Positions 18,463-29,340 of a stretch of DNA of 64,000 nt are shown one piece after another. This DNA comes from Streptococcus sp. 29887. GTDB lineage: Bacteria > Bacillota > Bacilli > Lactobacillales > Streptococcaceae. The translations under genes and the position numbers were made by a program. Position 1 is the first letter of the stretch. Every line of letters begins with the position of its first letter. The stretch lies in assembly GCF_032595075.1 (NCBI RefSeq), contig NZ_CP118735.1:1950001-2014000 (forward strand), in the 5' to 3' direction. The notes under the pieces were generated by a model. That model worked only from the letters and a program-made list of their open reading frames with translations. It was not told the origin of the DNA and made no database searches.

Positions 18463-18517
18463 CTAATTCGCTGATTTTGGTATTATCGACCAAAATCGCT
18501 CATGTCGCAGTTGCCCT

Positions 18518-20171
<1,654 letters not shown>

Positions 20172-21434
20172 TTATCTCTTTGTTAGTTTTTCTTCAATGA
20201 CGGCAATCAACTCATCACGGACTTCCTTGACAGGGATTTCTGTGATGACGGCACCAAGGAAGCCACGAATGACCAATCGTTCAGCTGTTGCTCGGTCCAG
20301 GCCACGACTCATAAGGTAGTACATGTCTTCTGGATCCACCTGACCGATAGAGGCTGCGTGTCCAGCTGTGACTTCGTTCTCATCGATGAGAAGGATTGGG
20401 TTGGCATCCGAACGTGCCTTATCGGATAGCATGAGAACACGGCTTTCCTGCTGGGCATCTGCACCCTTGGCACCGCGGACAATGTGTCCGATGCCATTGA
20501 AGGTCAAGGTTCCACTTTCTAAGATAACCCCATGTTGCAGGATGTGACCGACCGAATTATGACCGTAGTTGGTCACGCGCGTATCCACACCTTGGACCTG
20601 ACGACCTGATGACAGACCGACAACTTTGAGGTTGGCATGGCTACCATTTCCTTTTAATTCGCTGTCCAAATCGGCAACCACATTTCCTTCGTTAAGCAGA
20701 CCAATCGCCCAGTCAATCGTTGCATCGTTTCCGAGATAGCCGCGACGGTTGAGGTAGGTATCCAGATGCTTGCCAAGGCGGTCAATGGCCGCAAACTTGA
20801 TTTGGCTACCAGCGAGGGCAATTACTTCTACAACAATATTGGCTGAAGTCGCTACTGCTCCATCACCTAGACTTTCAAAACGTTCTAGGTAATTAAACTT
20901 AGCATTTTTGCCAGCGATGATGAGAACACGTTTGTTAAAGGCAATCGGGCTAGTGCTATCTTGGTAGAAAAGGGCCTCAACTGGCTGGTCAATTTCAACG
21001 TTGTCAGGAACATAGAGAACCGCGGTTGCGTTGAAAAAGGCTGTGTTGTAGGCTGCCAATTTGTGCTCATCATAGGCTACAGCTAATCCAAGATATTTCT
21101 CGATAACATCAGGAATGACATCCATAGCTGAGGCGAAGTCTGTAAAGACTACACCTTTTTCTACTAGGTCAGCGGGCAGTTGTTCTAAAACAGTTTGGCT
21201 GCCAATCTGGACCAACATAGGATTGTCACCGATAGCTGTAAAATCTGGAACGGCTCCGATTTCATCATTTGTGGCTAGGCTTCCGTCACCAAGGTTCCAA
21301 CGGTGAAATTTGACACGCTCAATAACCGGCAAGTCCAGCTCTGCTATTTTGTCAAAAGCCTTAAGACGCAGGTCTGTCAACCAAGTTGGCTCTGCCTGCA
21401 AGGCTGAAAATTCTTGAATCTTTTCTTTGGTCAT
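20172..21434 (-). CDS. sufD: Fe-S cluster assembly protein SufD
   Basis: SufD is the SufB paralogue in the SufBCD scaffold. The 420-residue protein starts at 21434 (MTKEKIQEFSALQ), 16 bp after the sufC stop; longer in-frame starts would overlap sufC. The SufBD repeat core ends with GHAASIGQVDPEDMYYLMSR, containing the conserved histidine, and SRGLDRATAERLVIRGF, matching the same segment of SufB. Confidence 0.95.
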   Translation of the reverse strand: MTKEKIQEFSALQAEPTWLTDLRLKAFDKIAELDLPVIERVKFHRWNLGDGSLATNDEIGAVPDFTAIGDNPMLVQIGSQTVLEQLPADLVEKGVVFTDFASAMDVIPDVIEKYLGLAVAYDEHKLAAYNTAFFNATAVLYVPDNVEIDQPVEALFYQDSTSPIAFNKRVLIIAGKNAKFNYLERFESLGDGAVATSANIVVEVIALAGSQIKFAAIDRLGKHLDTYLNRRGYLGNDATIDWAIGLLNEGNVVADLDSELKGNGSHANLKVVGLSSGRQVQGVDTRVTNYGHNSVGHILQHGVILESGTLTFNGIGHIVRGAKGADAQQESRVLMLSDKARSDANPILLIDENEVTAGHAASIGQVDPEDMYYLMSRGLDRATAERLVIRGFLGAVITEIPVKEVRDELIAVIEEKLTKR

Positions 21435-21450
21435 AACTTCCTCCAAAGAC

Positions 21451-22224
21451 TTAAATGTCATCTTCTTTGTAGTCGATGCCAAGCTCTGCTGCAACTTGGA
21501 CATAGCCTTCTTTTTCCAAGCGTTGCGCCAATTCTGGTCCACCTGAAAGCACGACACGGCCTTCCATCATGACATGGACAACATCAGGAGTGATGTAGTT
21601 GAGCAAGCGTTGGTAGTGGGTGATAATCATGGCACCGAAGCCTTCACCACGCATGGCATTGATACCTTTTGATACAACTTTAAGGGCATCAATATCCAAA
21701 CCTGAGTCAATCTCGTCAAGAAGAGCGAAAGTTGGCTCTAACATGAGCAACTGCAGAATTTCATTGCGTTTTTTCTCACCACCTGAGAAGCCTTCGTTGA
21801 GGTAACGCTCTGCCATTTCCTCTTTCATGTTGAGGAGTTCCATCTTTTCATCCAACTTGGTGATGAAATCGCGGACAGAAATCTTGTCTTCATCTTCCTT
21901 GCCAGCGTTCATTGCGGCACGGAGGAACTCTGCATTAGTAATACCCGGGATTTCTGATGGATATTGCATGGCCAAGAAAAGTCCCATACGAGCACGCTCG
22001 TCCACTTCCAACTCCAAAATATTAACACCGTCAAAGAGCACTTCCCCTTGTGTTACTTCGTAGCTTGGATTACCCATGATAGCTGCGGAAAGGGTGGACT
22101 TGCCTGTTCCGTTCGGTCCCATGATGGCTGCAATTTCACCTGTTTTGAGGGTCAAATTGACACCTTTGAGGATTTCTTTACCTTCGATTTCAACATGAAG
22201 GTCTTTGATTTCTAATACTGACAT
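21451..22224 (-). CDS. sufC: Fe-S cluster assembly ATPase SufC
   Basis: SufC is the ABC-type ATPase of the SUF scaffold. The 257-residue protein has Walker A GPNGTGKST (near 36), Q-loop AMQYPSEIPG, signature FSGGEKKRNEILQ (near 147), Walker B LLDEIDSGLDIDAL and H-loop ITHYQRLL. It is the first suf gene, with a -10 box at 22253-22258 right after the terminator of the upstream wecA-like gene. Confidence 0.97.
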   Translation of the reverse strand: MSVLEIKDLHVEIEGKEILKGVNLTLKTGEIAAIMGPNGTGKSTLSAAIMGNPSYEVTQGEVLFDGVNILELEVDERARMGLFLAMQYPSEIPGITNAEFLRAAMNAGKEDEDKISVRDFITKLDEKMELLNMKEEMAERYLNEGFSGGEKKRNEILQLLMLEPTFALLDEIDSGLDIDALKVVSKGINAMRGEGFGAMIITHYQRLLNYITPDVVHVMMEGRVVLSGGPELAQRLEKEGYVQVAAELGIDYKEDDI

Positions 22225-22252
22225 CGTATACTCCTTTATTTATTATCTTTCT

Positions 22253-22258
22253 CATTAT
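22253..22258 (-). promoter_or_regulatory. -10 box for the suf operon
   Basis: On the minus strand TGATATAATGAG gives TATAAT about 30 bp before sufC. The -35 region falls within the upstream terminator hairpin and is weak. Confidence 0.55.
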
Positions 22259-22261
22259 ATC

Positions 22262-22283
22262 AAAAAAAGAGCCTAAGAGCTCT
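22262..22283 (-). terminator. Intrinsic terminator after the wecA-like gene
   Basis: On the minus strand AGAGC-TCTTAG-GCTCT is followed by a run of seven T. Confidence 0.75.
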
Positions 22284-22303
22284 CTTCTTGTTTAGAAAGA
22301 TTC

Positions 22304-23491
22304 TTATTTTCTTTTCTTGGTCTGCTGTTTACGAAGACAGCGCTTTTCCTTACAATCCGCTATGCGTTCCTGACGATAACTGCTATTTCCAATGAAACGA
22401 AGGAGATTGAGTAGGGGCATGCGATTTTCACCAAAAATACCTATCAACTCACATAAGACCTCTACACCCAGTCCCATGGTTAGAACCAAGAGAACACCAC
22501 CTAGACGACTGGAAACATTGAGCAAGAGCGAAGTCAAAGAAAATAGGAAGGAAATGGCATAGATAACTAAAACTGTACCACGATGGGTCAAGCCTAGAGA
22601 TAGCAAACGATGGTGTAAATGCATCTTATCCGCCTCTGAAATTTTTTTTCCAGACAATTTTCGACGGATGATGGCTACAACAGTATCTGTAATTGGAACC
22701 CCCAAAATAATCATGGGAGTAACTACCGCAACAGCTGTTGAGTTTTTCAAACCTTGCAGAGATAGCACCCCAATCATGAAACCAATAAAGAGAGCTCCAG
22801 TATCACCTAGATAAATAATAGCTGGATTATAATTATAAGGTAGAAAGCCTATAATAGCCGCTACCAGAATAAAAATAGTCAGGGTCAAAAAGATATTGCT
22901 ATCATGTAAGAAAAAGTAGGAAACAATTCCCATGGTCGTCAATGAAATGATAGACACCCCTGACACCAAACCATCCAGACCATCGATCAAGTTGACCGCA
23001 TTAGTTATAGCAACAATCCACAGAACAGTTAGAAAAAAGGAGAGCCATTCCGGAAAGATGATAAAGGGACCACCAAACGGAATTTTAAAACTATCAAAAT
23101 GGAATTCCGTAAAAAACCAGATCAGGGTTGCTGCAAGAACAATTCCAAACATCTTTGGAGCTGGACCCAACTCCTTCACATCATCAATATAGCCTGTAAT
23201 GATGATAATAAGCGAGGATACAATCAAGGGCCAAATATAATGCAGGTAGGTTCCGTGATAATTGATGTGGGTGACAATTCTCGGCAAAAAGACCAGGGTA
23301 GCCAAGGAAAAAGCTATGAAGATAGCCAAACCTCCAGCTGATGGCATAGGCACCTTGTTGATTCTACGCGCATTTGGATTATCGACTGCTCCAACCTTGA
23401 AGGATAGAAAACGCACCAAAGGAGTTGCTATCGCTGCTACAACCATGGTCGAAATGATAACCATTATATATTTTAAAGCAAAAGGAATCAT
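22304..23491 (-). CDS. Undecaprenyl-phosphate GlcNAc-1-phosphate transferase (WecA/TagO/RgpG family)
   Basis: This polytopic enzyme moves GlcNAc-1-P from UDP-GlcNAc to undecaprenyl phosphate, the first step of rhamnose-polysaccharide or teichoic-acid synthesis. The 395-residue protein has DNPNARRIN (near 37), YIDDVKELG (near 102), NLIDGLDGLVSGV (near 166), GDTGALFIGF (near 224) and HLHHRLLSLG (near 292), the active-site motifs of the family. Its start overlaps the mecA stop by 4 bp. In streptococci the homologue is RgpG, which also sits between mecA and suf. The C-terminal tail is basic. Confidence 0.93.
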   Translation of the reverse strand: MIPFALKYIMVIISTMVVAAIATPLVRFLSFKVGAVDNPNARRINKVPMPSAGGLAIFIAFSLATLVFLPRIVTHINYHGTYLHYIWPLIVSSLIIIITGYIDDVKELGPAPKMFGIVLAATLIWFFTEFHFDSFKIPFGGPFIIFPEWLSFFLTVLWIVAITNAVNLIDGLDGLVSGVSIISLTTMGIVSYFFLHDSNIFLTLTIFILVAAIIGFLPYNYNPAIIYLGDTGALFIGFMIGVLSLQGLKNSTAVAVVTPMIILGVPITDTVVAIIRRKLSGKKISEADKMHLHHRLLSLGLTHRGTVLVIYAISFLFSLTSLLLNVSSRLGGVLLVLTMGLGVEVLCELIGIFGENRMPLLNLLRFIGNSSYRQERIADCKEKRCLRKQQTKKRK

Positions 23492-24210
23492 AGCAAGGAA
23501 ACCTTCCTAAGTTCCTCTAGGGCTGCAACTGGCAAGAGGGTCACCCCATGTTCCTGCAAGACAGGTCTAGTCAACTTAGTATCATTGGCAAATTCCAACA
23601 TACGCGCTAGAAGATAGTCAGGGTAACGCTTAGAACGTTCCTCGATATTGATCAAGACAGTCATATAGTAATGGCCGTCCATCTTATAGAGCTCTGACTC
23701 TTCGATAGGGTAATCTACTGTTCCTACAAAAGCCATCAGTTCATCCATGTTAGGAAAATCAAGGATGTAGTAGATGTAGTCTTCTGGCTCACTCTCTTCA
23801 GCTTCTTCTGCTTTCTCAACTTCTTCCAAATGACGAACAGCATCCATATCCTTACTGCTTCGCTCTCGAGCAGTCTGCTCCAAATTCTTGAAAAATTCAT
23901 CCGGGCTCATGCTGGAAATATCACCAAAATCCGACAAGTCAGAAAACTCATCAAAATTCAAATTCTGATCTAAGTCAGACTTGGTTACAAAAATATCCAC
24001 CCGATCTGGTTTAGGAGTGACACGAAAACTTAACATTCCGCTTTCACGGAAGGTTAAAGGCAATTCTAATTCGTCCAAGACGGTATAGAAAAATTCTTCT
24101 GTCTTTTCTTGAGGAATGAGGAAGTCAGCCAGCTCCATCCCTCTTTCTTCTAAATCATCCATTTTTATAGTGATTTTCAAGGTCGAATCACTAATTTGTT
24201 TTACTTTCAT
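23488..24210 (-). CDS. mecA: Adaptor protein MecA
   Basis: MecA delivers substrates such as ComX/ComW-type or other regulators to the ClpCP protease. The 240-residue protein has an N-terminal domain starting MKVKQISDSTLKITIKMDDL, an acidic linker (about residues 95-145, rich in E, S and D) and a C-terminal ClpC-binding domain with YYILDFPNMDELMAF and SELYKMDGHYYMTVL. It is followed by the wecA-like gene with a 4-bp overlap. Confidence 0.95.
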   Translation of the reverse strand: MKVKQISDSTLKITIKMDDLEERGMELADFLIPQEKTEEFFYTVLDELELPLTFRESGMLSFRVTPKPDRVDIFVTKSDLDQNLNFDEFSDLSDFGDISSMSPDEFFKNLEQTARERSSKDMDAVRHLEEVEKAEEAEESEPEDYIYYILDFPNMDELMAFVGTVDYPIEESELYKMDGHYYMTVLINIEERSKRYPDYLLARMLEFANDTKLTRPVLQEHGVTLLPVAALEELRKVSLL

Positions 24211-24313
24211 ACTTACCTCATACTAATGAATAGATGCCGAAAAATATAGCATTCATTTTCAATTCTCATACATATCTCTTTCCATTATACTAAATGACTG
24301 CTTGAAAGACAAA

Positions 24314-24338
24314 AGAAAAGCAGGTTGCCCTGCTCTTA
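24314..24338 (-). terminator. Intrinsic terminator after uppP
   Basis: AGCAGG-TTGC-CCTGCT stem at the uppP stop codon, followed on the minus strand by TTTTCTTTTG. Confidence 0.75.
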
Positions 24339-25172
24339 AAATAAGAATGTGATAAAAGAATAGACTAACAAAATTACTCCCAAGATAATACGGTAATATC
24401 CAAAAACTGTAAAATCATTTTTCTTCACAAAGTCGGTCAAGAAGCGTATAACAACTAAGGAAACAAGATAAGCAGTCAAACTAGCAACCAAGAGAATGAG
24501 ACCTTGCTCCAGGTTTAAACTGTTTCCATCCAAGAAATACTTGACCGCTTTTAGACCACTGTAACCAAACATTGTCGGGATTCCAAGGAAAAAGGTAAAG
24601 TCAGCAGCAACTGTCCGACTGGTCCCCAGGATAATCGCACCTAGAATAGTCGCACCAGAACGACTAGTTCCTGGAACAATACTCAAAACCTGAAAGCAAC
24701 CGATTAAGAGAGCTGTCTTATAGGACATTTTCGCCAAATCTGTCACCTGTGGCTCTACATCCCGATTACGATTTTCAATCCAGATAAATGCAATACCATA
24801 AACAATCAAGGCAATGGCAATGGGCACCATAAAGTTAAAATGGGCTTCGAACCAACTGTCCAATGGCACCGCAATCAGAATAGACGGAATGCAGGCAAGA
24901 ACAACCTTGGCCCACAACTGCCAGGTCAACTGAATCTCACGCTTGGTCTTGCCAGGCTGGAAAGGATTTAACTTTTTGAAGTAGATGGTCATAACCGCAA
25001 GGATGGCTCCCAACTGGATGACAATATTGAACATCTCTACAAAGCTAGCACTTTGGTTGAGTTTCATAAATTCTTGAACCAAGATCAAATGCCCTGTAGA
25101 TGACACTGGCAACCACTCGGTCACACCTTCGATAATCCCTAATAAGATGGCTTTTAGTAATTCGAGTAACAT
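24336..25172 (-). CDS. uppP: Undecaprenyl-diphosphatase UppP (BacA)
   Basis: UppP dephosphorylates undecaprenyl pyrophosphate, recycling the lipid carrier for peptidoglycan and other polymers; it also gives bacitracin tolerance. The 278-residue membrane protein has the two family motifs [15 protein letters not shown] (residues 15-29) and [13 protein letters not shown] (near 168), and about eight hydrophobic helices. It is transcribed away from the IS110 element and has a TATAAT-like -10 box in GATATAATAAAA about 30 bp upstream. Confidence 0.96.
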   Translation of the reverse strand: MLLELLKAILLGIIEGVTEWLPVSSTGHLILVQEFMKLNQSASFVEMFNIVIQLGAILAVMTIYFKKLNPFQPGKTKREIQLTWQLWAKVVLACIPSILIAVPLDSWFEAHFNFMVPIAIALIVYGIAFIWIENRNRDVEPQVTDLAKMSYKTALLIGCFQVLSIVPGTSRSGATILGAIILGTSRTVAADFTFFLGIPTMFGYSGLKAVKYFLDGNSLNLEQGLILLVASLTAYLVSLVVIRFLTDFVKKNDFTVFGYYRIILGVILLVYSFITFLF

Positions 25173-25261
25173 ATTACACTCCTTTATTGTAAGTCTTTTT
25201 ATTATATCATAAACATACTAAGATTAGTAGTGAAGAAATCTCCGACGGGAGAGAGTACTCA

Positions 25262-25424
25262 CTACTTTTTCTTTATGATAAAGTAGAGGTGTCTTGTTAA
25301 GTCGTGGGGCTTTTTGACGCTAGACGTCGCATCAAAAACTGGCAAGACACCTGTTTTAGAAAGAATGTTATCAAAGTATGTGGGACGCCAGACGTCGAGT
25401 ATTGAAAATGACATCACTAAAACA
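25262..25424 (+). ncRNA. Candidate IS110 bridge RNA (seekRNA)
   Basis: Three stem-loops stand in tandem. SL1: CTACTTT (25262-25268) with AAAGTAG (25280-25286). SL2: AGGTGTCTTG (25287-25296) with CAAGACACCT (25343-25352), inside it TTTTTGA (25311-25317) with TCAAAAA (25332-25338), and innermost GACG-CTAGA-CGTC (25316-25328). SL3: TGTTTTAG (25352-25359) with CTAAAACA (25417-25424), inside it ATGTTAT (25365-25371) with ATGACAT (25408-25414), and innermost GACG-CCAGA-CGTC (25384-25396). Both large loops therefore share the same inner hairpin and have internal loops. This is the layout known for IS110 bridge RNAs, 5' stem-loop then two binding loops, and it ends 30 bp before the recombinase gene. 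Guide assignment is uncertain. Confidence 0.65.
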
Positions 25425-25454
25425 AGGAATCATTCAAGACAAAGAGGTAATATC

Positions 25455-26657
25455 ATGCGTGCAGTTTTTGGGATTGATGTGAGTAAGGCAAGTTCAGAAG
25501 TGGCCATTCTAGTCAATGGTGAGAAAGTTCATGGCTATACCATGTCCAATGATGCCATCGGCTTTGCTCGGCTACTTGGCGATTTGAAAACCGTTCATAA
25601 GCCAGAAATCATCTTTGAAGCAACAGGTGTCTACTCTCGTCGTCTTCAAGCTTTTCTGGATGAACATAGCTACGCTTATACACGGCTTAATCCCTTAGAA
25701 GCTAAGAAGCAACTGGATAGCTTGCGTGTGCGGAAAACAGATCAAATTGACGCCGAAAAACTGGCTCAATCTCAATTTGTACTGAATCGTAAACCCACTT
25801 ATGTCCAAGAAGAAGTCTACCAAAACTTGCGGGATCTCAGCCGTTTCTATCAGAATCTGACCGAGGATATTGTTCGAGCTAAAAACCGTCTGCACAAGGT
25901 CTTACAAGTCACTTTTCCTGAATTGGAAACTATCTTATCAACACCATCTGGCGAGCAATACTGGAACCTGGTCATAGCTTTTCCTTGCAAGGACTTCGTT
26001 CTTGAGTTAAGCAAGGATAAACTCTCAGAAATCATTCGTCAGTCCACCTCAAAACGGATTTCGGACAAGCGTGTGGCGTATTTAGCTGAGAAGTTGATAG
26101 CACTAGCTAATCAATCTTACTGTGCCGTCAAGAAAACCTCTCCAATACTAGAAGAGGTGCGTTACTATGCAAAAGAATTGCTTCGGCTTTCTGAACAGAG
26201 ACAAGCTGTCCTAGACCAAATGGTGGAACTAGCTCAGCCATTACCTGAATATGACATTCTGCTCTCTATTCCTGGAATAGCTGAGACTACTGCAACAAGT
26301 ATTATTGGTGAACTGGGAGATATTCGCCGTTTTCAGTCTGCCAATCAAATCAATGCCTTTATCGGTATTGACCTGAGACACTATGAATCGGGTAACTTTT
26401 TAGCTAAGGAACACATTACCAAGCGTGGCAATCCCTACGCTAGAAAGATTCTGTTCAAATGTATTCACAATATCGCTTCAGCTAGTCACACCAATCCTTG
26501 CCATATCGCCGACTTTTATGAGAAACGAAAAAGACAATCGCAAACGACTTCTACAAAGCCGCACACGATTGCCTCCATACATCGTCTCATTCGGACAATG
26601 TATTACCTCATAACGCATAACAAACTTTACGATTACACTTTAACTCAAAATCAGTAA
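25455..26657 (+). CDS. IS110-family RNA-guided recombinase (DEDD transposase)
   Basis: This 400-residue enzyme starts at 25455 (MRAVFGIDVSK) after an AGAGGTAA Shine-Dalgarno site; the open frame upstream overlaps the structured RNA region and is not coding-like. The RuvC-like N-terminal domain has D8 (FGIDVSK), E55 (EATGVY), D96 and D99 (KTDQIDAEKLA). A coiled-coil segment spans the middle. The C-terminal Transposase_20 domain has LLSIPGIAETTATSIIGELG and a likely catalytic serine near 312 in HYESGNFLAKEH. The frame is intact, so the element may be active. Confidence 0.93.
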   Translation: MRAVFGIDVSKASSEVAILVNGEKVHGYTMSNDAIGFARLLGDLKTVHKPEIIFEATGVYSRRLQAFLDEHSYAYTRLNPLEAKKQLDSLRVRKTDQIDAEKLAQSQFVLNRKPTYVQEEVYQNLRDLSRFYQNLTEDIVRAKNRLHKVLQVTFPELETILSTPSGEQYWNLVIAFPCKDFVLELSKDKLSEIIRQSTSKRISDKRVAYLAEKLIALANQSYCAVKKTSPILEEVRYYAKELLRLSEQRQAVLDQMVELAQPLPEYDILLSIPGIAETTATSIIGELGDIRRFQSANQINAFIGIDLRHYESGNFLAKEHITKRGNPYARKILFKCIHNIASASHTNPCHIADFYEKRKRQSQTTSTKPHTIASIHRLIRTMYYLITHNKLYDYTLTQNQ

Positions 26658-26680
26658 GATTGTTTATGCAATATTATTGT

Positions 26681-26714
26681 AACACCTTATCAAAAATTTT
26701 CAACATAAGGTGTT
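26681..26714. repeat. Perfect 10-bp hairpin in the 3' part of the IS110 element
   Basis: AACACCTTAT / ATAAGGTGTT encloses a 14-nt loop. No T-run follows. It may be a structural end feature or may block readthrough. Confidence 0.6.
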
Positions 26715-26718
26715 AATT

Positions 26719-26745
26719 TCGTGTACTCTTTTTTACACGAAACTT
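26719..26745. repeat. Second hairpin in the 3' part of the IS110 element
   Basis: TTTCGTGTA / TACACGAAA, 9 bp perfect, with a T-rich loop, directly after the hairpin at 26681-26714. Confidence 0.6.
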
Positions 26746-26872
26746 TAGTCCAAAAGAAAACAATTTCCTTATTTTGACTATTGAACTCAAAATATTTTTC
26801 ATCAAATACCTTGATAGGCTTGACAAATGGTAGAAAAAAAAGTTCCTTTCATAGTACAAGGATATTGAAATT

Positions 26873-26902
26873 TGTCAGAATTTTTAATAAAATGGTGTAA
26901 TA
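26873..26902 (+). promoter_or_regulatory. Promoter for the glutamine-type ABC transporter
   Basis: TTGTCA at 26873-26878 and TGTAAT at 26897-26902 are separated by 18 bp and lie about 20 bp before the ATG at 26923. Confidence 0.55.
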
Positions 26903-26922
26903 CCATTTAATAAGGAGAAATC

Positions 26923-28488
26923 ATGAAACATAAATTTAGTATCTTTCTGCTGACACTGGTTGCTATTTTTTCTATGGCAACAGGTGTAAAAGCAGATGAA
27001 TACCTCCGAGTCGGTATGGAGGCTGCTTATGCCCCTTTTAACTGGACTCAAGAGGACAACAGTAACGGAGCTGTTCCGATCGAAGGAACCAACCAGTATG
27101 CCAATGGCTACGATGTCCAAATCGCTAAAAAAATTGCCGAATCCCTGGACAAGGAACTCTTGGTGGTTAAAACCAAGTGGGAAGGTCTGGTGCCTGCTCT
27201 TACTTCTGGCAAGATTGACATGATTATCGCTGGTATGAGTCCGACCGAAGAACGTAAGAAAGAAATTGCTTTCTCAGACAGCTACTATACATCTATTCCA
27301 ACCTTGGTCGTGCGTTCAGATAGCCAGTATGCTAAGGCGACTAGTTTGGCTGAATTTGCTGGTGCCAAGATCACTGCCCAGCAGGGTGTCTACCTCTACG
27401 ATTTGATTGACCAAATCCAAGGAGCAGACAAACAAACAGCTATGGGTGATTTCTCTCAAATCCGTCAAGCACTGGAAGCTGGTGTTATTGATGCCTACGT
27501 TTCGGAGCGTCCAGAAGGTCGTACAGCCGAAGCAGCCAACAAGGCATTCAAGATGGTCGAACTAACGGATAATTTTGAAACCAATGCTGAGGACGTGACT
27601 ATTGCTGTCGGTATGCGTAAAGACGATACTCGCATCAGCCAGGTCAATGAAGTACTAGCTACTCTTTCGGAGAACGACCAAATTGCCCTTATGGACACTA
27701 TGATTGAAAACCAGCCTGTTGAAGAAGCCAGTGAAGGCGAAACTCCTAGCTTCTTTGCTCAAGTGTGGAATATCATTGTCAACAACTGGCAGCAGTTGCT
27801 TCGTGGCACTGGAATGACCTTGCTCATTTCCATCCTTGGAACCATTATCGGTACCCTTATCGGTCTTTTGATTGGTGTTTTCCGTACTGCTCCAAAAGCA
27901 GCCAACAAGGCTCTTGCTATTGGTCAAAAAATTCTCGGTTGGTTTATCAATATCTACATCGAAGTTTTCCGTGGCACGCCAATGATTGTACAATCTATGG
28001 TTATCTACTACGGTACTGCCCAAGCCTTCGGTCTTAACCTTGACCGCACCCTAGCTGCTATCTTCATCGTATCCATCAATACCGGTGCCTACATGAGTGA
28101 GATTGTCCGCGGTGGTATTTTCGCAGTAGACAAGGGGCAATTCGAAGCCGCAACGGCTCTTGGATTTACCCACAACCAGACCATGCGCAAGATTGTTTTG
28201 CCGCAGGTTATCCGCAATATCTTGCCAGCAACTGGTAACGAGTTTGTCATCAACATCAAGGATACATCTGTATTGAACGTTATCTCCGTTGTGGAATTGT
28301 ACTTCTCAGGAAATACTGTAGCAACACAAACCTACCAGTACTTCCAAACCTTTACCGTCATTGCCATCATTTACTTTATCTTGACCTTCACTGTGACCCG
28401 CATCTTGCGCGCAGTTGAAAAACGCTTTGACACAGACACCTATACAACTGGTGCCAACCAAATGCAAATCGAGGTGCCTCATGACTAA
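26923..28488 (+). CDS. Amino-acid ABC transporter, fused substrate-binding and permease protein (GlnPH type)
   Basis: This 521-residue fusion has a signal peptide ([26 protein letters not shown]), an SBP_bac_3 domain (residues about 27-250, with [14 protein letters not shown] and [20 protein letters not shown]) and a permease domain from about residue 285 with the EAA loop [21 protein letters not shown] near 406. Such fusions are common for glutamine/polar amino-acid importers of Lactobacillales. It is translationally coupled to glnQ, overlapping by 8 bp. Glutamine as substrate is a family-level guess; glutamate, asparagine or arginine are alternatives. Confidence 0.93.
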   Translation: MKHKFSIFLLTLVAIFSMATGVKADEYLRVGMEAAYAPFNWTQEDNSNGAVPIEGTNQYANGYDVQIAKKIAESLDKELLVVKTKWEGLVPALTSGKIDMIIAGMSPTEERKKEIAFSDSYYTSIPTLVVRSDSQYAKATSLAEFAGAKITAQQGVYLYDLIDQIQGADKQTAMGDFSQIRQALEAGVIDAYVSERPEGRTAEAANKAFKMVELTDNFETNAEDVTIAVGMRKDDTRISQVNEVLATLSENDQIALMDTMIENQPVEEASEGETPSFFAQVWNIIVNNWQQLLRGTGMTLLISILGTIIGTLIGLLIGVFRTAPKAANKALAIGQKILGWFINIYIEVFRGTPMIVQSMVIYYGTAQAFGLNLDRTLAAIFIVSINTGAYMSEIVRGGIFAVDKGQFEAATALGFTHNQTMRKIVLPQVIRNILPATGNEFVINIKDTSVLNVISVVELYFSGNTVATQTYQYFQTFTVIAIIYFILTFTVTRILRAVEKRFDTDTYTTGANQMQIEVPHD

Positions 28489-29224
28489 TAATGTAATTCT
28501 TGAAATTAAAAACCTAAAGAAATCCTACGGACAAAACCAGGTCCTCAAGGACATTTCTGTGACAGTTGAAAAAGGAGAAGTGATTTCCATCATCGGTTCT
28601 TCGGGGTCTGGAAAATCAACCTTCCTCCGTTCCATCAACCTCTTGGAAATACCAACCGAAGGACAAATCCTCTACCACGGTCAGGATGTCTTGGCCAAGG
28701 GCTATGATTTGACCACCTATCGTGAAAAACTAGGCATGGTATTCCAGTCTTTCAACCTCTTTAACAACCTCAATGTCTTGGAAAATGCCATCGTAGCCCA
28801 AACCACTGTATTGAAACGCGATCGCGCAGAGGCTGAGAAAATCGCCAAAGAAAATCTCAATAAGGTCGGTATGACTGAGCAATACTGGCAGGCCAAACCA
28901 AGCCAACTCTCTGGTGGTCAAAAACAGCGTGTTGCCATTGCCCGTGCTCTGTCTGTAGATCCCGAAGTTATTCTCTTTGATGAACCAACTTCTGCTCTAG
29001 ACCCAGAAATGGTCGGTGAAGTACTCAAAACCATGCAGGATTTGGCCAAGTCTGGTCTAACCATGGTGATTGTTACTCACGAAATGGAATTTGCCCGCGA
29101 TGTTTCTGATCGTGTTATCTTCATGGATAAGGGTGTCATCGCTGAAGAAGGTACTCCTCAACAAATCTTTGAAAATCCACAAGAAGAGCGGACCCGCGAA
29201 TTCCTCCAGCGTTTTTTAGGATAA
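28481..29224 (+). CDS. glnQ: Amino-acid ABC transporter ATP-binding protein (GlnQ type)
   Basis: This 247-residue ATPase starts at 28481 ([15 protein letters not shown]), within the last codons of the permease gene. Walker [11 protein letters not shown]-loop [18 protein letters not shown], signature [15 protein letters not shown], Walker [21 protein letters not shown] and H-loop [11 protein letters not shown] are all intact and typical of polar amino-acid importers. It is followed by a strong terminator. Confidence 0.95.
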   Translation: MTNNVILEIKNLKKSYGQNQVLKDISVTVEKGEVISIIGSSGSGKSTFLRSINLLEIPTEGQILYHGQDVLAKGYDLTTYREKLGMVFQSFNLFNNLNVLENAIVAQTTVLKRDRAEAEKIAKENLNKVGMTEQYWQAKPSQLSGGQKQRVAIARALSVDPEVILFDEPTSALDPEMVGEVLKTMQDLAKSGLTMVIVTHEMEFARDVSDRVIFMDKGVIAEEGTPQQIFENPQEERTREFLQRFLG

Positions 29225-29245
29225 GCTTTCTCTCTTATAGATAGT

Positions 29246-29279
29246 AACCTTACCAGTTTCAAAGCTGGTAAGGTTTTTT
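29246..29279 (+). terminator. Intrinsic terminator after glnQ
   Basis: An 11-bp perfect stem AACCTTACCAG / CTGGTAAGGTT is followed by TTTTT. Confidence 0.92.
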
Positions 29280-29284
29280 GACGT

Positions 29285-29312
29285 CAAAAAAGAGGGCTCG
29301 ATGACCCTCTTA
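29285..29312 (-). terminator. Intrinsic terminator after the small HTH gene
   Basis: AGAGGG / CCCTCT stem; on the minus strand it is followed by a T-run (TTTTTTG). It lies 30 bp past the stop of the gene at 29341-29550. Confidence 0.75.
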
Positions 29313-29340
29313 TGTAATCGTCTAAATACTATGATTTAGA

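Larger units (their letters stand above)
18124..18517. repeat. Hairpin-rich spacer inside the suf operon
   Basis: The stretch has no supportable gene. It contains a hairpin CGTGTG-CAAA-CACACG near 18178-18194, small inverted repeats such as TTCGCAAAACGAA and CGAACTTCGTTCG, a perfect 11-bp-stem hairpin at 18436-18462, GATTTTGG/CCAAAATC near 18474-18498, and a 32-nt near-copy of the sufU 3' end at 18308-18339. Its first part resembles the leader of dnaJ (around 54380-54440). Confidence 0.8.
25220..26779 (+). mobile_element. IS110-family insertion sequence (predicted limits)
   Basis: The element holds one DEDD recombinase gene, about 240 bp of structured non-coding DNA before it and about 120 bp after it with two perfect hairpins (26681-26714 and 26719-26745). 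IS110 elements lack terminal inverted repeats, so limits must be inferred. I propose CT cores at 25218-25219 and 26778-26779, because joining the flanks gives ACATACT followed by ATTGAA, which fits two internal-loop segments of the putative bridge RNA. The limits may be off by tens of bases. The insertion is between uppP and the glutamine transporter and breaks no gene. Confidence 0.55.

Noticed and set aside
25314-25454. N-terminal extension of the IS110 recombinase
   Set aside because: The frame is open upstream of 25455, but it overlaps strong paired RNA stems and the family N-terminus is MRAVFGIDVSK with a good Shine-Dalgarno site.
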